Shown here in pieces: positions 44,048 through 53,657 of a DNA stretch of 64,000 bases; the stretch's first letter is position 1, and each line of letters opens with the position of its first letter. Origin of the DNA: Calothrix sp. PCC 7103 (lineage in GTDB: Bacteria > Cyanobacteriota > Cyanobacteriia > Cyanobacteriales > Nostocaceae). The notes under the pieces are model-generated. The model saw only the letters and a program-made list of their open reading frames with translations. It had not been told where the DNA came from and ran no database searches. A program made the position numbers and the translations under genes. The stretch lies in the NCBI RefSeq assembly GCF_000331305.1, contig NZ_KB217481.1, forward strand, positions 218,765 to 282,764, written 5' to 3'.

Positions 44048-45187
44048 TTAAAAAGTCTTTACTTTTGCATCAAAACCACGAGTTTGTAGTAACTTAGCTA
44101 AACTATCAGCAAGGGAGCGTTCGTGATAAGTTCCAGCATTGACATAATTACCTGAAGTTGATTTGGCAGCGAACGCGGTGGGGACAAGTTTGCGTACTTC
44201 AAAAAGTGTATTACTGTTAGTAATGGGCACGACTACTATATAACGCGAGTCTTGTTGTATGGTTCCTATATTATTCACTGTTGAAGGATTTTTTGCAACA
44301 AGAGGAATAGAATTAGAATTAATATTAATATTACCAGCTTCTCCGATTGATCTAATATTTGCTCTAGCTCTTAACAGTTTTAGATCGCTGGAATTAATTA
44401 TGATATTGCCTCCATTTCCATTACCTAAGTTTATATTTTCTGTAGGGCGAATAGGAAGACTACCACTTCCCTTTATGATGAATTCGTTAGAATTATCAAA
44501 TATATTGTTATTATTTTTACCAATAATATCAATTATCGTACTAGTAGCGTCAAAAGTAATTTCTTCATTTGCCCTAATCGTAAGATTTCCTACGTAGCTA
44601 CCTTTCATATAGCGGTTCCTAACTTTAAGATGAGCGTCATTATGAATTCTCAGTAAATTAGTATTAATCTGAATATCTCCAGCACGACCAGAACTTATAT
44701 CTGCTTGTGAAAAGGTGCCATTATCAAGTGTCGCTAAATTAGGATTAATATAAATGTTTCCAGCATTTACAGAACCACTAAAGCTCTGTTTATTCTCACA
44801 TAATTTTAATGCTTTTTCTGGGTTGGCAACAAATTTAACTGGTGAAGCAGAAACTTCTAAAAATCTTTTTACTGCTTTTCTTGTTAAATTATCATATCTT
44901 CCGGTTATTGAACTTTCAAGTAAGCCTTGATTATTCAAACAAATTTGCAAGCTAGCAATTGTATTTGTATTAATTAAGTTAACGTTTGATGAAGGTTGAG
45001 TGTTAAAACTTAATAATTTTATACCCGATTGAATATCATTAATTTTACTGAATATTTCCTGACTTTTATTTTCTGTTTCTTGATTTATGATAAAATTACT
45101 GCTTGAATTTTGTATTAACTGTGTTGTATCAATTTTTAATGTATCTAATAATTCTTGCCACCTTGATAACTCTAGTGTAAATTGCTG
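44048..45187 (-). pseudogene. C-terminal part of AAA_35 sensor gene, cut off by in-frame TGA
   Basis: The frame continues without shift after the TGA that ends the upstream ATPase: QQFTLELSRWQELLDTLKID, then a linker, then a peptidoglycan-binding-like segment (LQICLNNQGLLESSITGRYD NLTRKAVKRFL), Asn/Ile-rich strands resembling haemagglutinin/TPS-type repeats (GNIYINPNLATL, GDIQINTNLL, GNGGNIIINSSDLKLL) and a C-terminal SPOR-like piece (VNAGTYHERSLADSLAKLLQ TRGFDAKVK). About 380 codons in all. These would be extracytoplasmic or ligand-sensing parts of one protein of about 1020 residues. Alone they have no good start. Either the gene is dead or the stop is read through. Confidence 0.7.
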
Positions 45188-47110
45188 TCATTGCTCATCA
45201 ATTCGTTGAAGCTCTTCGGCTGTTCTTGCTATTAATATATTTTGTTTTTGTATTTCCATTTCTTGTGTTTGTATCTTTGATTTTTGTGTCTGTATCTCTG
45301 CAATTTGCTCATTTACATTGCCATCTCTGAGGTTTTGTTCATACTGCATATTTTCAAGTTTATTTTGAAGCTGAATATTTAATACACCTTGTGCTTGGTT
45401 TTGCTCTTTGATTTTACTTAATTGAGATAAATTATGATTTAAATCTGTTTGCGTCTTAGATAATTTATATTTGACAGCAACTTCATTTTTATATGATAAC
45501 TGATATTTATTATTTATTTCATCTAACTGTTTGTCTGCGCTTGCAATTTTGACCTGATATTCTTTATTTTTATTTGCTAAAAGTTGATTTTCGTGACGAG
45601 TGGATTTTAATTGTAACTGCGCTTGCTGAAAAGCAAATGCGGTGATTGCAGTTATAATAGTCGCACTACAAACAGTTAAAAACATAATCATTTTTGACTG
45701 ATGCTTTGCTAATTTTAGAGATTGTTGCGCTTTTTCTTGAGCAATTGATAAAATTTGATTGACTTTTTTTTCTACTTCTAGCGCTTTTTGTACTTCTCTT
45801 TTTTCTAAATCTCCGCTCTTTCCTAAAAATTTATAATCATCGTCACTCAAGCTTTTGCCCTCAGCCCAAATAAGAGCATCGTGTAAAGCTTTACCTCTAA
45901 GTAAACGAGAATCATCTTGATATTTACTATCTACCCAAGTTTTTAATATTTCAGCATAGGGGCGTAAATTAGCTAATTCTCTTTCAACCCAAGCTAAATT
46001 AAAAATACAAGCATATATTTTATTATAAACTTTTAGTTTACCTTGCTTTTCTACTACTAAACCGCTAAGACGTAGTTTGATTTGTTCCATTGTATCATCA
46101 GCAATGATTTCTCCTTTTTTTAATATTTGCTGATACAATTCTAATAAGCGACCAGCATATTGCTTATTAACAATGATTCTGTCGCGTATAGTCCTTAAAT
46201 GCTCAGGCTCATCCTGCGATTCCCAATGAGTAACAATTTTGGTTTGAATGACTTTAGCTACGTAATTCTTTATAAAAATATCAGCTAAATTATTTTTTCC
46301 ACTATCTATACACTTATCTGTTATATTTATAAACTTTTCATCTATCACAATAATTCTACAAATTTTCTGTGTTAAAAGAGGTTGTCCACCTGTCCAAGCT
46401 AATATTTCTTTCACTACAGCTTGAGGGTTTTCTACCTTTTCACTTAAACCATAAGTTAAAGGTTCAATTTCGTTTTCCTTAAAACCATACAGTTGAATTG
46501 CTTGACCTATATTAAATGGTGTTCTATTTTTATCAGGAATTAAATCAGATGGTGTCGCTACGCCAATAAGAACAAAGGTTAGGCGCCTATATTCGGGATT
46601 TTGTGAACGTTTTTCATAACAGCTTCTAATAAAAGCAAAAAAATCGCTTCTGCTAAATTCTAGGCTAAGAGTGCTATCAATCTCATCAATAAAAACAACT
46701 ATGTTATTTCTAACCCTTGGTAGCATTAATTCTTCAATAAATTTCCCCAAACGTTGTATGGGAGAAATGTTAACGCGCGCATCCCACCATGTAAAAAAGT
46801 CCAGCGGTTCAATAAAATTAAGTTCTGTTACTAAGCTATAGGCAATACTTGTATACCACTGTTCAATGTTAATTTCCTGACTGCCCTGTCCGGAAATATC
46901 AATTGTGGTACATGCGAATTGTTCAGCTTGTAGGCGTTTCATTGTACGAACTTGCAAGCTTGTTTTACCCATTTGCCGAGAGTTAAAAACATAACAAAAC
47001 TCCCCTGCCTTAATTGCTTCGTAAAGGTCAGAGTCGGCTTGTCGCATAACATAGCTGGGTGCGTCAATCGCTAAACTACCGCCTACCTTATACTCATAAT
47101 CATTTGTCAT
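45188..47110 (-). CDS. AAA_35-type ATPase with coiled coil, probably truncated by TGA
   Basis: 640 residues from ATG 47110 ([20 protein letters not shown]); the longer frame upstream lacks family similarity. AAA_35 domain: P-loop [20 protein letters not shown] near 43-60, Walker [17 protein letters not shown], sensor region [13 protein letters not shown], and a winged helix [20 protein letters not shown] segment near 470-490 ([20 protein letters not shown]) is followed by a long coiled coil rich in Gln/Lys. It stops at TGA (45188-45190) in the middle of that coil (RIDEQ stop QQFTLELSRW). A TGG to TGA change would explain it. Such ATPases are cyanobacterial signalling proteins of unknown target. 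Confidence 0.85.
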   Translation of the reverse strand: MTNDYEYKVGGSLAIDAPSYVMRQADSDLYEAIKAGEFCYVFNSRQMGKTSLQVRTMKRLQAEQFACTTIDISGQGSQEINIEQWYTSIAYSLVTELNFIEPLDFFTWWDARVNISPIQRLGKFIEELMLPRVRNNIVVFIDEIDSTLSLEFSRSDFFAFIRSCYEKRSQNPEYRRLTFVLIGVATPSDLIPDKNRTPFNIGQAIQLYGFKENEIEPLTYGLSEKVENPQAVVKEILAWTGGQPLLTQKICRIIVIDEKFINITDKCIDSGKNNLADIFIKNYVAKVIQTKIVTHWESQDEPEHLRTIRDRIIVNKQYAGRLLELYQQILKKGEIIADDTMEQIKLRLSGLVVEKQGKLKVYNKIYACIFNLAWVERELANLRPYAEILKTWVDSKYQDDSRLLRGKALHDALIWAEGKSLSDDDYKFLGKSGDLEKREVQKALEVEKKVNQILSIAQEKAQQSLKLAKHQSKMIMFLTVCSATIITAITAFAFQQAQLQLKSTRHENQLLANKNKEYQVKIASADKQLDEINNKYQLSYKNEVAVKYKLSKTQTDLNHNLSQLSKIKEQNQAQGVLNIQLQNKLENMQYEQNLRDGNVNEQIAEIQTQKSKIQTQEMEIQKQNILIARTAEELQRIDEQ

Positions 47111-47297
47111 AGCTTGATAACCAATAGATAAATAGTGTAGATAAATAGTAGCTATCTCTATCAAAACGTTATTTGACCGGACTTGCAATCGGAGAATATT
47201 GAGTATTCATTGACTTCTCATCGACTTCGCTATATAAGTAATTTTGATTTAATCTAAATAATGTAAAAGCTTTTAGTAATAAATTTTATAGTTGTCA

Positions 47298-48698
47298 ATG
47301 TCACGTTCACTGAGACTACGTATAGAGTCTGAATCACAGGTTAGACTGGCTTTACGGCGCAATGGCTACATCAGCCAGAGGCTATTAGCAGAGGATTTGG
47401 GCATTTCTCAATCCACAGTAAGCAATTTTCTCACCTGTAAGCCAGTAGATTTTTCCTATTTTACGGAAATTTGCGATAAATTGGCACTTTCATGGAAAGA
47501 TATAGCCGATTTAGAGGTGCCACTTGTAGACGATTCAGAGGCGCCACTCATGGAAGCACTTGAACAAAGTTCTAGCTCATGTAGTACAGTAGTGACAAAT
47601 GAAGTTACAAGCACATTACTTTCTTCATTGACCGTAGTGGACTACTTGCTTGAATATCCAGAGGGAGAAGTATCGCTTTCATCACCGTTTTATATTGAAC
47701 GGGCGCCTGTAGAGTTGCGTTGTTACGATGAAATCAAGAAACCAGGCTCGTTGATTCGCATCAAAGCTCCTCAGCAAATGGGAAAATCTTCACTGCTTAC
47801 GCGAACTCTTCGAGAAATCGAGAAAGCGGGGGATGTAACGATAACTATCGACTTTCAGCTAACTGGAGAAGAGTTTTTTAGCAATTTGAATACTTTTTTA
47901 CGTTGTTTTTGTGCCAGTGTCAGCCAGGAGTTGACTAAAAATAATCCCGAATTACAACTTTCAATTCTAAATAAATTAGATGGGCATTGGCATTTAGCCG
48001 AACGTATAGGTAGTATGAGAGCCTGTAAGGACTATTTTGAGCGGTACTTATTTCCCGAAATCGACAAGTCATTGACTTTAGGTTTAGAAACAGTTGATAG
48101 GCTCTTTGAGTATCCAAAAATTTATAAAGAGTTTTTTGGTTTGCTGCGCTCGTTACATGAGGAGAGTAAACGACGGGATATATGGAAAAAGTTGCGGCTA
48201 GTAATGGTACATTCAACAGAAGCATATGTACCATTAGATATTAATCAATCGCCGTTTAATGTTGGCTTATCAATAGAATTACCAGAGTTTACTCATGAGC
48301 AAGTTTTTGATTTAGCTCAACGTCACAAGCTTGATTGGAACGACATAGAAGTTAAAAGCCTCGTAGAAATGATCGGCGGACATCCCTTTTTAGTACGTTT
48401 AGCTCTATATAAAATCGCTAACAGAGAAATATCTTTATCTGAGTTACTGCAAACGGCGCCTACTGCTGCTGGAATTTATAGCAATCACTTGCAGTATCAA
48501 GACTCAATTTTACATAAACAACCAGAACTAGAAAGCGCGATGCGAGAAGTTGTATCAAGCAATGTACCAGTACTATTAAAAACGGCGCCAAGGTTTAAGC
48601 TGCATAGTATGGGATTGGTAAAATTACAAGGTTCGGAAGTTGTACCAAGATGCCAACTGTACCGTCAATATTACCAGGATAGTTATAACTCATATTAA
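47298..48698 (+). CDS. HTH plus AAA_35 ATPase
   Basis: 466 residues from ATG 47298 (MSRSLRLRIESESQVRLALR). N-terminal DNA-binding-like HTH (GYISQRLLAEDLGISQSTVS NFLTCKPVDF) at 20-60, as found in cyanobacterial conflict NTPases. After a linker follows AAA_35: IRIKAPQQMGKSSLLTRTLR near 155, a Walker B-like LRLVMVHSTEAYVP near 315, sensor/winged part EMIGGHPFLVRLALYKIANR. The second acidic residue of Walker B is not obvious (HSTEAY), so hydrolysis may be weak. It is divergent from the split AAA_35 gene (107-190 bases apart), followed by a sigma-like gene 95 bases away, so both may be one unit. Confidence 0.85.
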   Translation: MSRSLRLRIESESQVRLALRRNGYISQRLLAEDLGISQSTVSNFLTCKPVDFSYFTEICDKLALSWKDIADLEVPLVDDSEAPLMEALEQSSSSCSTVVTNEVTSTLLSSLTVVDYLLEYPEGEVSLSSPFYIERAPVELRCYDEIKKPGSLIRIKAPQQMGKSSLLTRTLREIEKAGDVTITIDFQLTGEEFFSNLNTFLRCFCASVSQELTKNNPELQLSILNKLDGHWHLAERIGSMRACKDYFERYLFPEIDKSLTLGLETVDRLFEYPKIYKEFFGLLRSLHEESKRRDIWKKLRLVMVHSTEAYVPLDINQSPFNVGLSIELPEFTHEQVFDLAQRHKLDWNDIEVKSLVEMIGGHPFLVRLALYKIANREISLSELLQTAPTAAGIYSNHLQYQDSILHKQPELESAMREVVSSNVPVLLKTAPRFKLHSMGLVKLQGSEVVPRCQLYRQYYQDSYNSY

Positions 48699-48792
48699 AA
48701 ATAGATACAACTAAATAAACTCGATAGTTTCTCCAGCCAGAACTCATAAAACAGTAGTGTTTGATGGAGTTATTGAGTTTAACGCAGCGAAT

Positions 48793-49500
48793 ATGTTATC
48801 ACAACAACAAATTCCAGTTTCTTACACCACTAATAAAAACTTACAACGACATGTTAATAAAACCAAATACTCTGTAAATGAACTGGATATAAAGCTTGAA
48901 GAATTAGCTCGAATTGCTCAAAAGTCTCCGGCAAAAAGTTTGGAAAGACAACTCGCTTTGACAAAACTTATATCTAGCATCCAGCAATCAGGAAAGTTGT
49001 TTTGTAGAAAGTATAATTACTCCGATGATATATATAATGAAGCATTGCAAGAAACATGGCTTTATATTTCTCAAAAAATAGAAAACTATAAGCCGGAGCT
49101 TGGTAAAGTCCTCGCCTGGGTTAACTTTATCTTGGATAAACGTTTTAAAGATGCAATCAAACGCAATACAAATACATTCAAATCTTTAGACGAACCAATC
49201 TACCTTGAAGGAGATTTAGGAAGTAAAAATTTAACTCTTTTGGATACGATTATACAACAAACTCAGTCGGATGATGTAGAAATTTTAAAAATGGCTTTAG
49301 AAGAAGACTTAAAAGGTTTATTTAGTCGAGAGCATATCAAACATCATCCAGAGGCAAATTTTCGAGAAATTTTATTACGTAGGTTAAGTAAACAGTCTTG
49401 GAAAGAGATGTCCATTGAATGGGGCATTAGTATACCAACATTAAGCAGCTTTTATCGGCGCTGTATTCAAAACTCAAAAATACTGCAATACTTGTGTTGA
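48793..49500 (+). CDS. Sigma-70-like (ECF-type) factor
   Basis: 235 residues from ATG 48793 (MLSQQQIPVSYTTNKNLQRH); an in-frame GTG 36 bases earlier is possible. Region 2-like: YSDDIYNEALQETWLYISQK IENYKPELGKVLAWVNFILD KRFKDAIKR, which is the promoter-melting part of ECF-like sigma factors. Region 4-like HTH at the end: LSKQSWKEMSIEWGISIPTL SSFYRRC. It probably directs RNA polymerase to plasmid or conflict genes. Its place between HTH-AAA_35 and AAA_35-CHASE2 suggests regulated expression of this cluster. Confidence 0.75.
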   Translation: MLSQQQIPVSYTTNKNLQRHVNKTKYSVNELDIKLEELARIAQKSPAKSLERQLALTKLISSIQQSGKLFCRKYNYSDDIYNEALQETWLYISQKIENYKPELGKVLAWVNFILDKRFKDAIKRNTNTFKSLDEPIYLEGDLGSKNLTLLDTIIQQTQSDDVEILKMALEEDLKGLFSREHIKHHPEANFREILLRRLSKQSWKEMSIEWGISIPTLSSFYRRCIQNSKILQYLC

Positions 49501-49790
49501 AAAACTAAAGAGGCAACAAAGGCGCCTGCCTAAATGTTTTGCTCATAAGTTAAGACTCGTGGTTGAGCTATTATAGATGCGGCGCCTTACTATATTATTT
49601 GTTAATTAGTTAACATACAATATCGATTGTCTACCAAAAAATATACATAAATATACAAATAAGCATCAAAACTCTTTTTATTGTAAAGTCGATAATAAGT
49701 AAATAAATACCCAATATTCTCTCGTTGAAAGCCCAGTCAAATATTGGTTTGATAAAGAGAACTACTATTTTTTCTATTAATTACAAAATT
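49501..49790. other. Intergenic, AT-rich with two GGCGCC
   Basis: Promoter region of the CHASE2 gene. Nothing else seen. Confidence 0.4.
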
Positions 49791-52619
49791 ATGACGGAAG
49801 ACTACGAGTATAAAGTAGGTGGGAGTTTGGCAGTTAACGCTCCTAGCTATGTAGTACGGCAAGCAGACTCTGACCTTTACGAAGCAATCAAGGCGGGGGA
49901 GTTTTGTTATGTTTTCAACTCTCGACAAATGGGTAAAACAAGTTTGCAAGTTCTCACTATGAAGCGACTGCAAGCAAAAGGCTTTGCCTGTGCCACTATT
50001 GATATTTCTGGGCAGGGCAGCCAAGAAACTAATCTTGAGCAGTGGTACACAGGTATTGTGTACAGTCTAGTTACAGAACTAAATTTTATCGAACCCTTAG
50101 ATTTTTTCGCTTGGTGGGATGCGCGCGGTTCGATTTCTCCAGTGCTGCGTTTAGGAAAATTTTTTGAAGAGCTAATGCTACCCAATGTTCAAGAAAATAT
50201 TGTTATTTTCATTGATGAGATCGATAGTATCCTGAGTTTAGACTTTAAAAGCGATGATTTTTTTGCTTTAATTAGAAGTTGTTACGAAAAGCGCTCTATC
50301 AAACCTGAATATAGGCGCCTGACTTTTACTTTAATTGGGGTAGCAACACCCTCAGATTTAATTGAGGATAAAAGGCGGACACCATTTAATATTGGTTGTG
50401 CTATTCAACTTTATGGTTTTAAAAATTCAGAAATAGAGACTTTAGCAAAGGGATTGAAGGGAAAAGTTAACAATCCCCAGGCTGTAGTAGCTATTGTTTT
50501 GGATTGGACAGGAGGACAACCTTTTCTAACACAAAGAGTTTGTCAATTACTTCTTGAATCATCTTTACCTACTACTTCTACAAATATCTCACTCAATAGC
50601 ATAGCGGATTGGGTAAAAAAAATTGTTACAAGTAAAATCATTAAAAATTGGGAATCACAGGATGAACCGCCTCATCTAAAAACCATAAGAGATAGAATTA
50701 TTATGGACGAACTGATTGCTGGTCGTCTATTAGGCTTATATCAAAAAATCTTACAATGTGGGGAGATTTCTATTGATAATAGTGCCGAGCAAATGAGATT
50801 ACGTTTAACTGGTTTAGTGGTAGAACAGCATGGCAAGTTAAAAGTTTATAACAAAATCTATGCATCTGTTTTTAATTTAAATTGGGTTGAAAAACAAGTT
50901 GATAACTTAAGACCTTATGCTGAAGCTTTCAAAGCTTGGACGCAAAGCGAATATCAAGATGAGTCACGACTATTGCGAGGTCAGGCTTTGCTGTCTGCTC
51001 ATGTTTGGTCAAAAGATAAAAGTTTAAGCGATGATGATTACAGATTTTTTGCAGCTAGTGATGAATTTAGTAGAAGGGAAGTAGAAAAAGCCTTAGATGC
51101 AGAAAAAAGAGCTAGACACTTAGAACAACTTGAAGCTAGTGTGGCTCTAGAAGCAGAAAAAAAAGCTAAACAGGCGACAGATCAGGCAAACTTAATTTTG
51201 GCAGAAGCCAGACAGGAAGTCAAAAATAAAGCTAGACGGCGTTTGACTTCCATAGATATAAAACGAAAAATAAGTATTACTTTGTGTTTTACGTGCTTGC
51301 TATGGTTAATCTGGAGTTTAGGGTTACTACAATCTTTAGAGTTAGGATGGCTAGATTTATTTTTTAACTTACGTCCCAAAGAAAATTTAGAAGAGCGAAT
51401 TACAATTGTTAGTATCGATGAATTTTTTTTGAGAAAAGTTGGGACATGGCCTATTCCTGACAATGTTATTGCTGACTTGTTGACAAAATTAAATAAATAT
51501 AACCCGCGTACAATTGGCTTGGATATTTATCGAGATTTTCAAGTCAATCCTGGTAATGCACAACTACAAGCTATCTATAAATCCACATCAAGCTTGATTG
51601 GCATTGAGAAGCTATCACAGACATCAGAAAACCATGTATTGGCGCCAATGGGTTTGAACCCAAGCCAAGTTGGTTTTAACAATATAGTGCTTGACAGTGA
51701 CGCAAAAGTAAGGCGAAACTTATTATACTGGCATACATCTAACAAACAATACAAAAGTTTTGCACTTAAAATCGCCGAGCTTTATTTACGATCATCCGGG
51801 ATTTTACCATTAGCAGCACAGAGTAATCCAGAATATTTGCAGCTTGGAAAAGCAGTTTTTCCTCGCTTTTTACCGAACGATGGTTCGTATGTGGGAGCGG
51901 ATAATAGAGGGTATCAAATTATATCTAATTTCTCTAAACCTAGCTGTGTAACTTGTTCTCCTGATAATTGGGGTTTTCGCAAAGTATCGTTAAGTAATGT
52001 TCTCAACGATAAAGTTCCGGAGAACTGGATTAAAGACCGTATTATCTTGATTGGTTCTACAGCGCCTTCTTTACAAGATTACGTGCAAACACCATATTCT
52101 ACTCAATTTATTGGTCACACAGCCAAAAGAATACCTGGGGTTGAGTTGCAAGCTTACTTTATTAACGAAATAGTTAGCGCTGCTCTTGATGGAAGACCGT
52201 TGCTTCACTACTTACCTGAGAGTATAGAATTGTTATATATTTTTGTCATTTCCTATATCAGTGTAGGTATTAGTCGTAAACACCTTTCTCCATTTAAGTG
52301 CATTATATATATTTTTTTGCTAGGAGTTAGTATTGTAGTAGTATCATACTTAGCATTATTATCAGGTTTATGGCTACCAATGGTCTTACCTCTACTCTGT
52401 TTAACGATAACTATAATTGTTACACAAATAGTAATCTCCTATCAATTAGAACGTCTTCAACTTTGTCAGATTTTGGAGCATATTGAGGAAGTATATAATA
52501 CTAATCCTGCGGCGGCTCAAATAGCAATTGAGTACTTAAAACGTTCTGAAAATCAACAAAGTCAAATATTGATAGAACGATATAAAAAAGCTCATTTTAA
52601 TCCCTATAATTTAAAATGA
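49791..52619 (+). CDS. AAA_35 ATPase fused to CHASE2 sensor
   Basis: 943 residues from ATG 49791 ([20 protein letters not shown]), aligned with the paralogue start. AAA_35: [74 protein letters not shown]. Coiled coil near 440-490, then TM ([20 protein letters not shown]) and an extracytoplasmic CHASE2 domain ([73 protein letters not shown]). Three further TM helices ([53 protein letters not shown]) close the protein. CHASE2 senses unknown external signals; the output is the cytoplasmic ATPase. Intact, and a close paralogue (N-terminal 400 residues) of the split gene. Confidence 0.92.
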   Translation: MTEDYEYKVGGSLAVNAPSYVVRQADSDLYEAIKAGEFCYVFNSRQMGKTSLQVLTMKRLQAKGFACATIDISGQGSQETNLEQWYTGIVYSLVTELNFIEPLDFFAWWDARGSISPVLRLGKFFEELMLPNVQENIVIFIDEIDSILSLDFKSDDFFALIRSCYEKRSIKPEYRRLTFTLIGVATPSDLIEDKRRTPFNIGCAIQLYGFKNSEIETLAKGLKGKVNNPQAVVAIVLDWTGGQPFLTQRVCQLLLESSLPTTSTNISLNSIADWVKKIVTSKIIKNWESQDEPPHLKTIRDRIIMDELIAGRLLGLYQKILQCGEISIDNSAEQMRLRLTGLVVEQHGKLKVYNKIYASVFNLNWVEKQVDNLRPYAEAFKAWTQSEYQDESRLLRGQALLSAHVWSKDKSLSDDDYRFFAASDEFSRREVEKALDAEKRARHLEQLEASVALEAEKKAKQATDQANLILAEARQEVKNKARRRLTSIDIKRKISITLCFTCLLWLIWSLGLLQSLELGWLDLFFNLRPKENLEERITIVSIDEFFLRKVGTWPIPDNVIADLLTKLNKYNPRTIGLDIYRDFQVNPGNAQLQAIYKSTSSLIGIEKLSQTSENHVLAPMGLNPSQVGFNNIVLDSDAKVRRNLLYWHTSNKQYKSFALKIAELYLRSSGILPLAAQSNPEYLQLGKAVFPRFLPNDGSYVGADNRGYQIISNFSKPSCVTCSPDNWGFRKVSLSNVLNDKVPENWIKDRIILIGSTAPSLQDYVQTPYSTQFIGHTAKRIPGVELQAYFINEIVSAALDGRPLLHYLPESIELLYIFVISYISVGISRKHLSPFKCIIYIFLLGVSIVVVSYLALLSGLWLPMVLPLLCLTITIIVTQIVISYQLERLQLCQILEHIEEVYNTNPAAAQIAIEYLKRSENQQSQILIERYKKAHFNPYNLK

Positions 52620-53204
52620 AGGAATTTAAAATTAAAAAATAAAGGTGAAATTGAAGATAAAACACATAATTTATAACTAGCTTGAAATAGCTAACAACAT
52701 GTTTTACTATTGTGGCTATTATGAATTGCAACACTTCTGTATATTTCAGCCTCATTCACTAAAAATTATAATGGACATAGGCGCCTGTCTAAATAGTTTG
52801 CATAAGAGTCAAAATTGGTAATGCCTTCTAGGGTGTTACATCTTCCTTAATCCCTTTTTGGTGTGGTCAGTGCTGATAAATTATCTACGTCCACTAAAAC
52901 TGGAAATATATAGATATACATATTTAGTGGACGGGTACGCCCCTTCAAAGAAAGCTTTATTGTTTTGGAACGTGCTGTCTGTCTACGGTTAGCTTGAGGC
53001 GCCAAAAGTCAAGCTGAAGGTTTATGGGTAGTGGCGCCGAGATTATATATTCTTTAAGGTTTAGGCTTGCAGCTTATTTTTCAGCTATTCGGTGTAAGAT
53101 TTTTAATTTTCAAAATTTTACACCCTCTGGGTTCGCCAGTTTGCCGGGACGGAGACCGACTCCGGCAACTAGCAGCACCGAATAAACTTAAAGCTGGTGC
53201 CAAT
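52620..53204. other. Repeat-bearing intergenic region
   Basis: GTCCACTAAAACTG..TTTAGTGGACGGG palindrome (52889-52937) and the eighth GGTGTAA hairpin (53086-53186), interrupted by a small insertion. Three GGCGCC. No gene. Confidence 0.6.
53086..53186. repeat. GGTGTAA hairpin copy 8, interrupted by a small dispersed repeat
   Basis: ATTCGGTGTAAGA ... TTTTACACC | about 52 bp | CACCGAATAAA. The insertion reads CTCTGGGTTCGCCAGTTTGC, then CGGGACGGAGACCGACTCCG, and duplicates CACC at the junction. A related piece lies inverted at 35890-35917. It resembles the small dispersed repeats described in Nostoc. Confidence 0.8.
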
Positions 53205-53492
53205 CTACTTATTGTCATCATCAAGTTCGGGCAAGATTTTATCAAGTCTGTCGTTAGCATCTTTGGCAAGTTGGATGCTGCGGACACTAGAAACTAAACC
53301 TCCAGCAGCAATCACGCTTCCTTCAGGAATTTTATTTGATAGGAGTAGTCCGGCGCCTGTAAGGCTAACTAAAAAAGAAGCAGTAGTTGCAACTAGAGCA
53401 AGGTTGAAACTGTAACGCGCTTGGCGTAAGCGTTCTTGGGCTATCCACAATTCGATGGTAGAGTGAAAAATGGGTGCTGGTTGGTTGTTCAT
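53205..53492 (-). CDS. TRADD-N-associated two-TM membrane protein
   Basis: 95 residues from ATG 53492 (MNNQPAPIFHSTIELWIAQE). Helical start (RLRQARYSFNLALVATTASF LVSLTGAGLLLS) leading into two hydrophobic segments, at about 22-42 and 50-66 (GSVIAAGGLVSSV), then a charged end (AKDANDRLDKILPELDDD). This matches my memory of the cyanobacterial TRADD-N-associated two-transmembrane family, small membrane partners encoded beside TRADD-N-like proteins. The neighbour, divergent by 165 bases, is just such a protein. Likely a membrane anchor or effector for it; this is inference. Confidence 0.6.
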   Translation of the reverse strand: MNNQPAPIFHSTIELWIAQERLRQARYSFNLALVATTASFLVSLTGAGLLLSNKIPEGSVIAAGGLVSSVRSIQLAKDANDRLDKILPELDDDNK

Positions 53493-53657
53493 GGTTTTTG
53501 CTCTTTGTATAAATTTCATACTTCCAATATCGAGCTAAAACCCTGAAACCCTGACTAGGCAATGATTGTATTGTAAATAATTTGTGACTGTTTTATGATT
53601 ACTTTATGCCCAAGCTTTGCTTGTGTAAGTAATTCCTCTTAAAACTACAGCCCTAAT

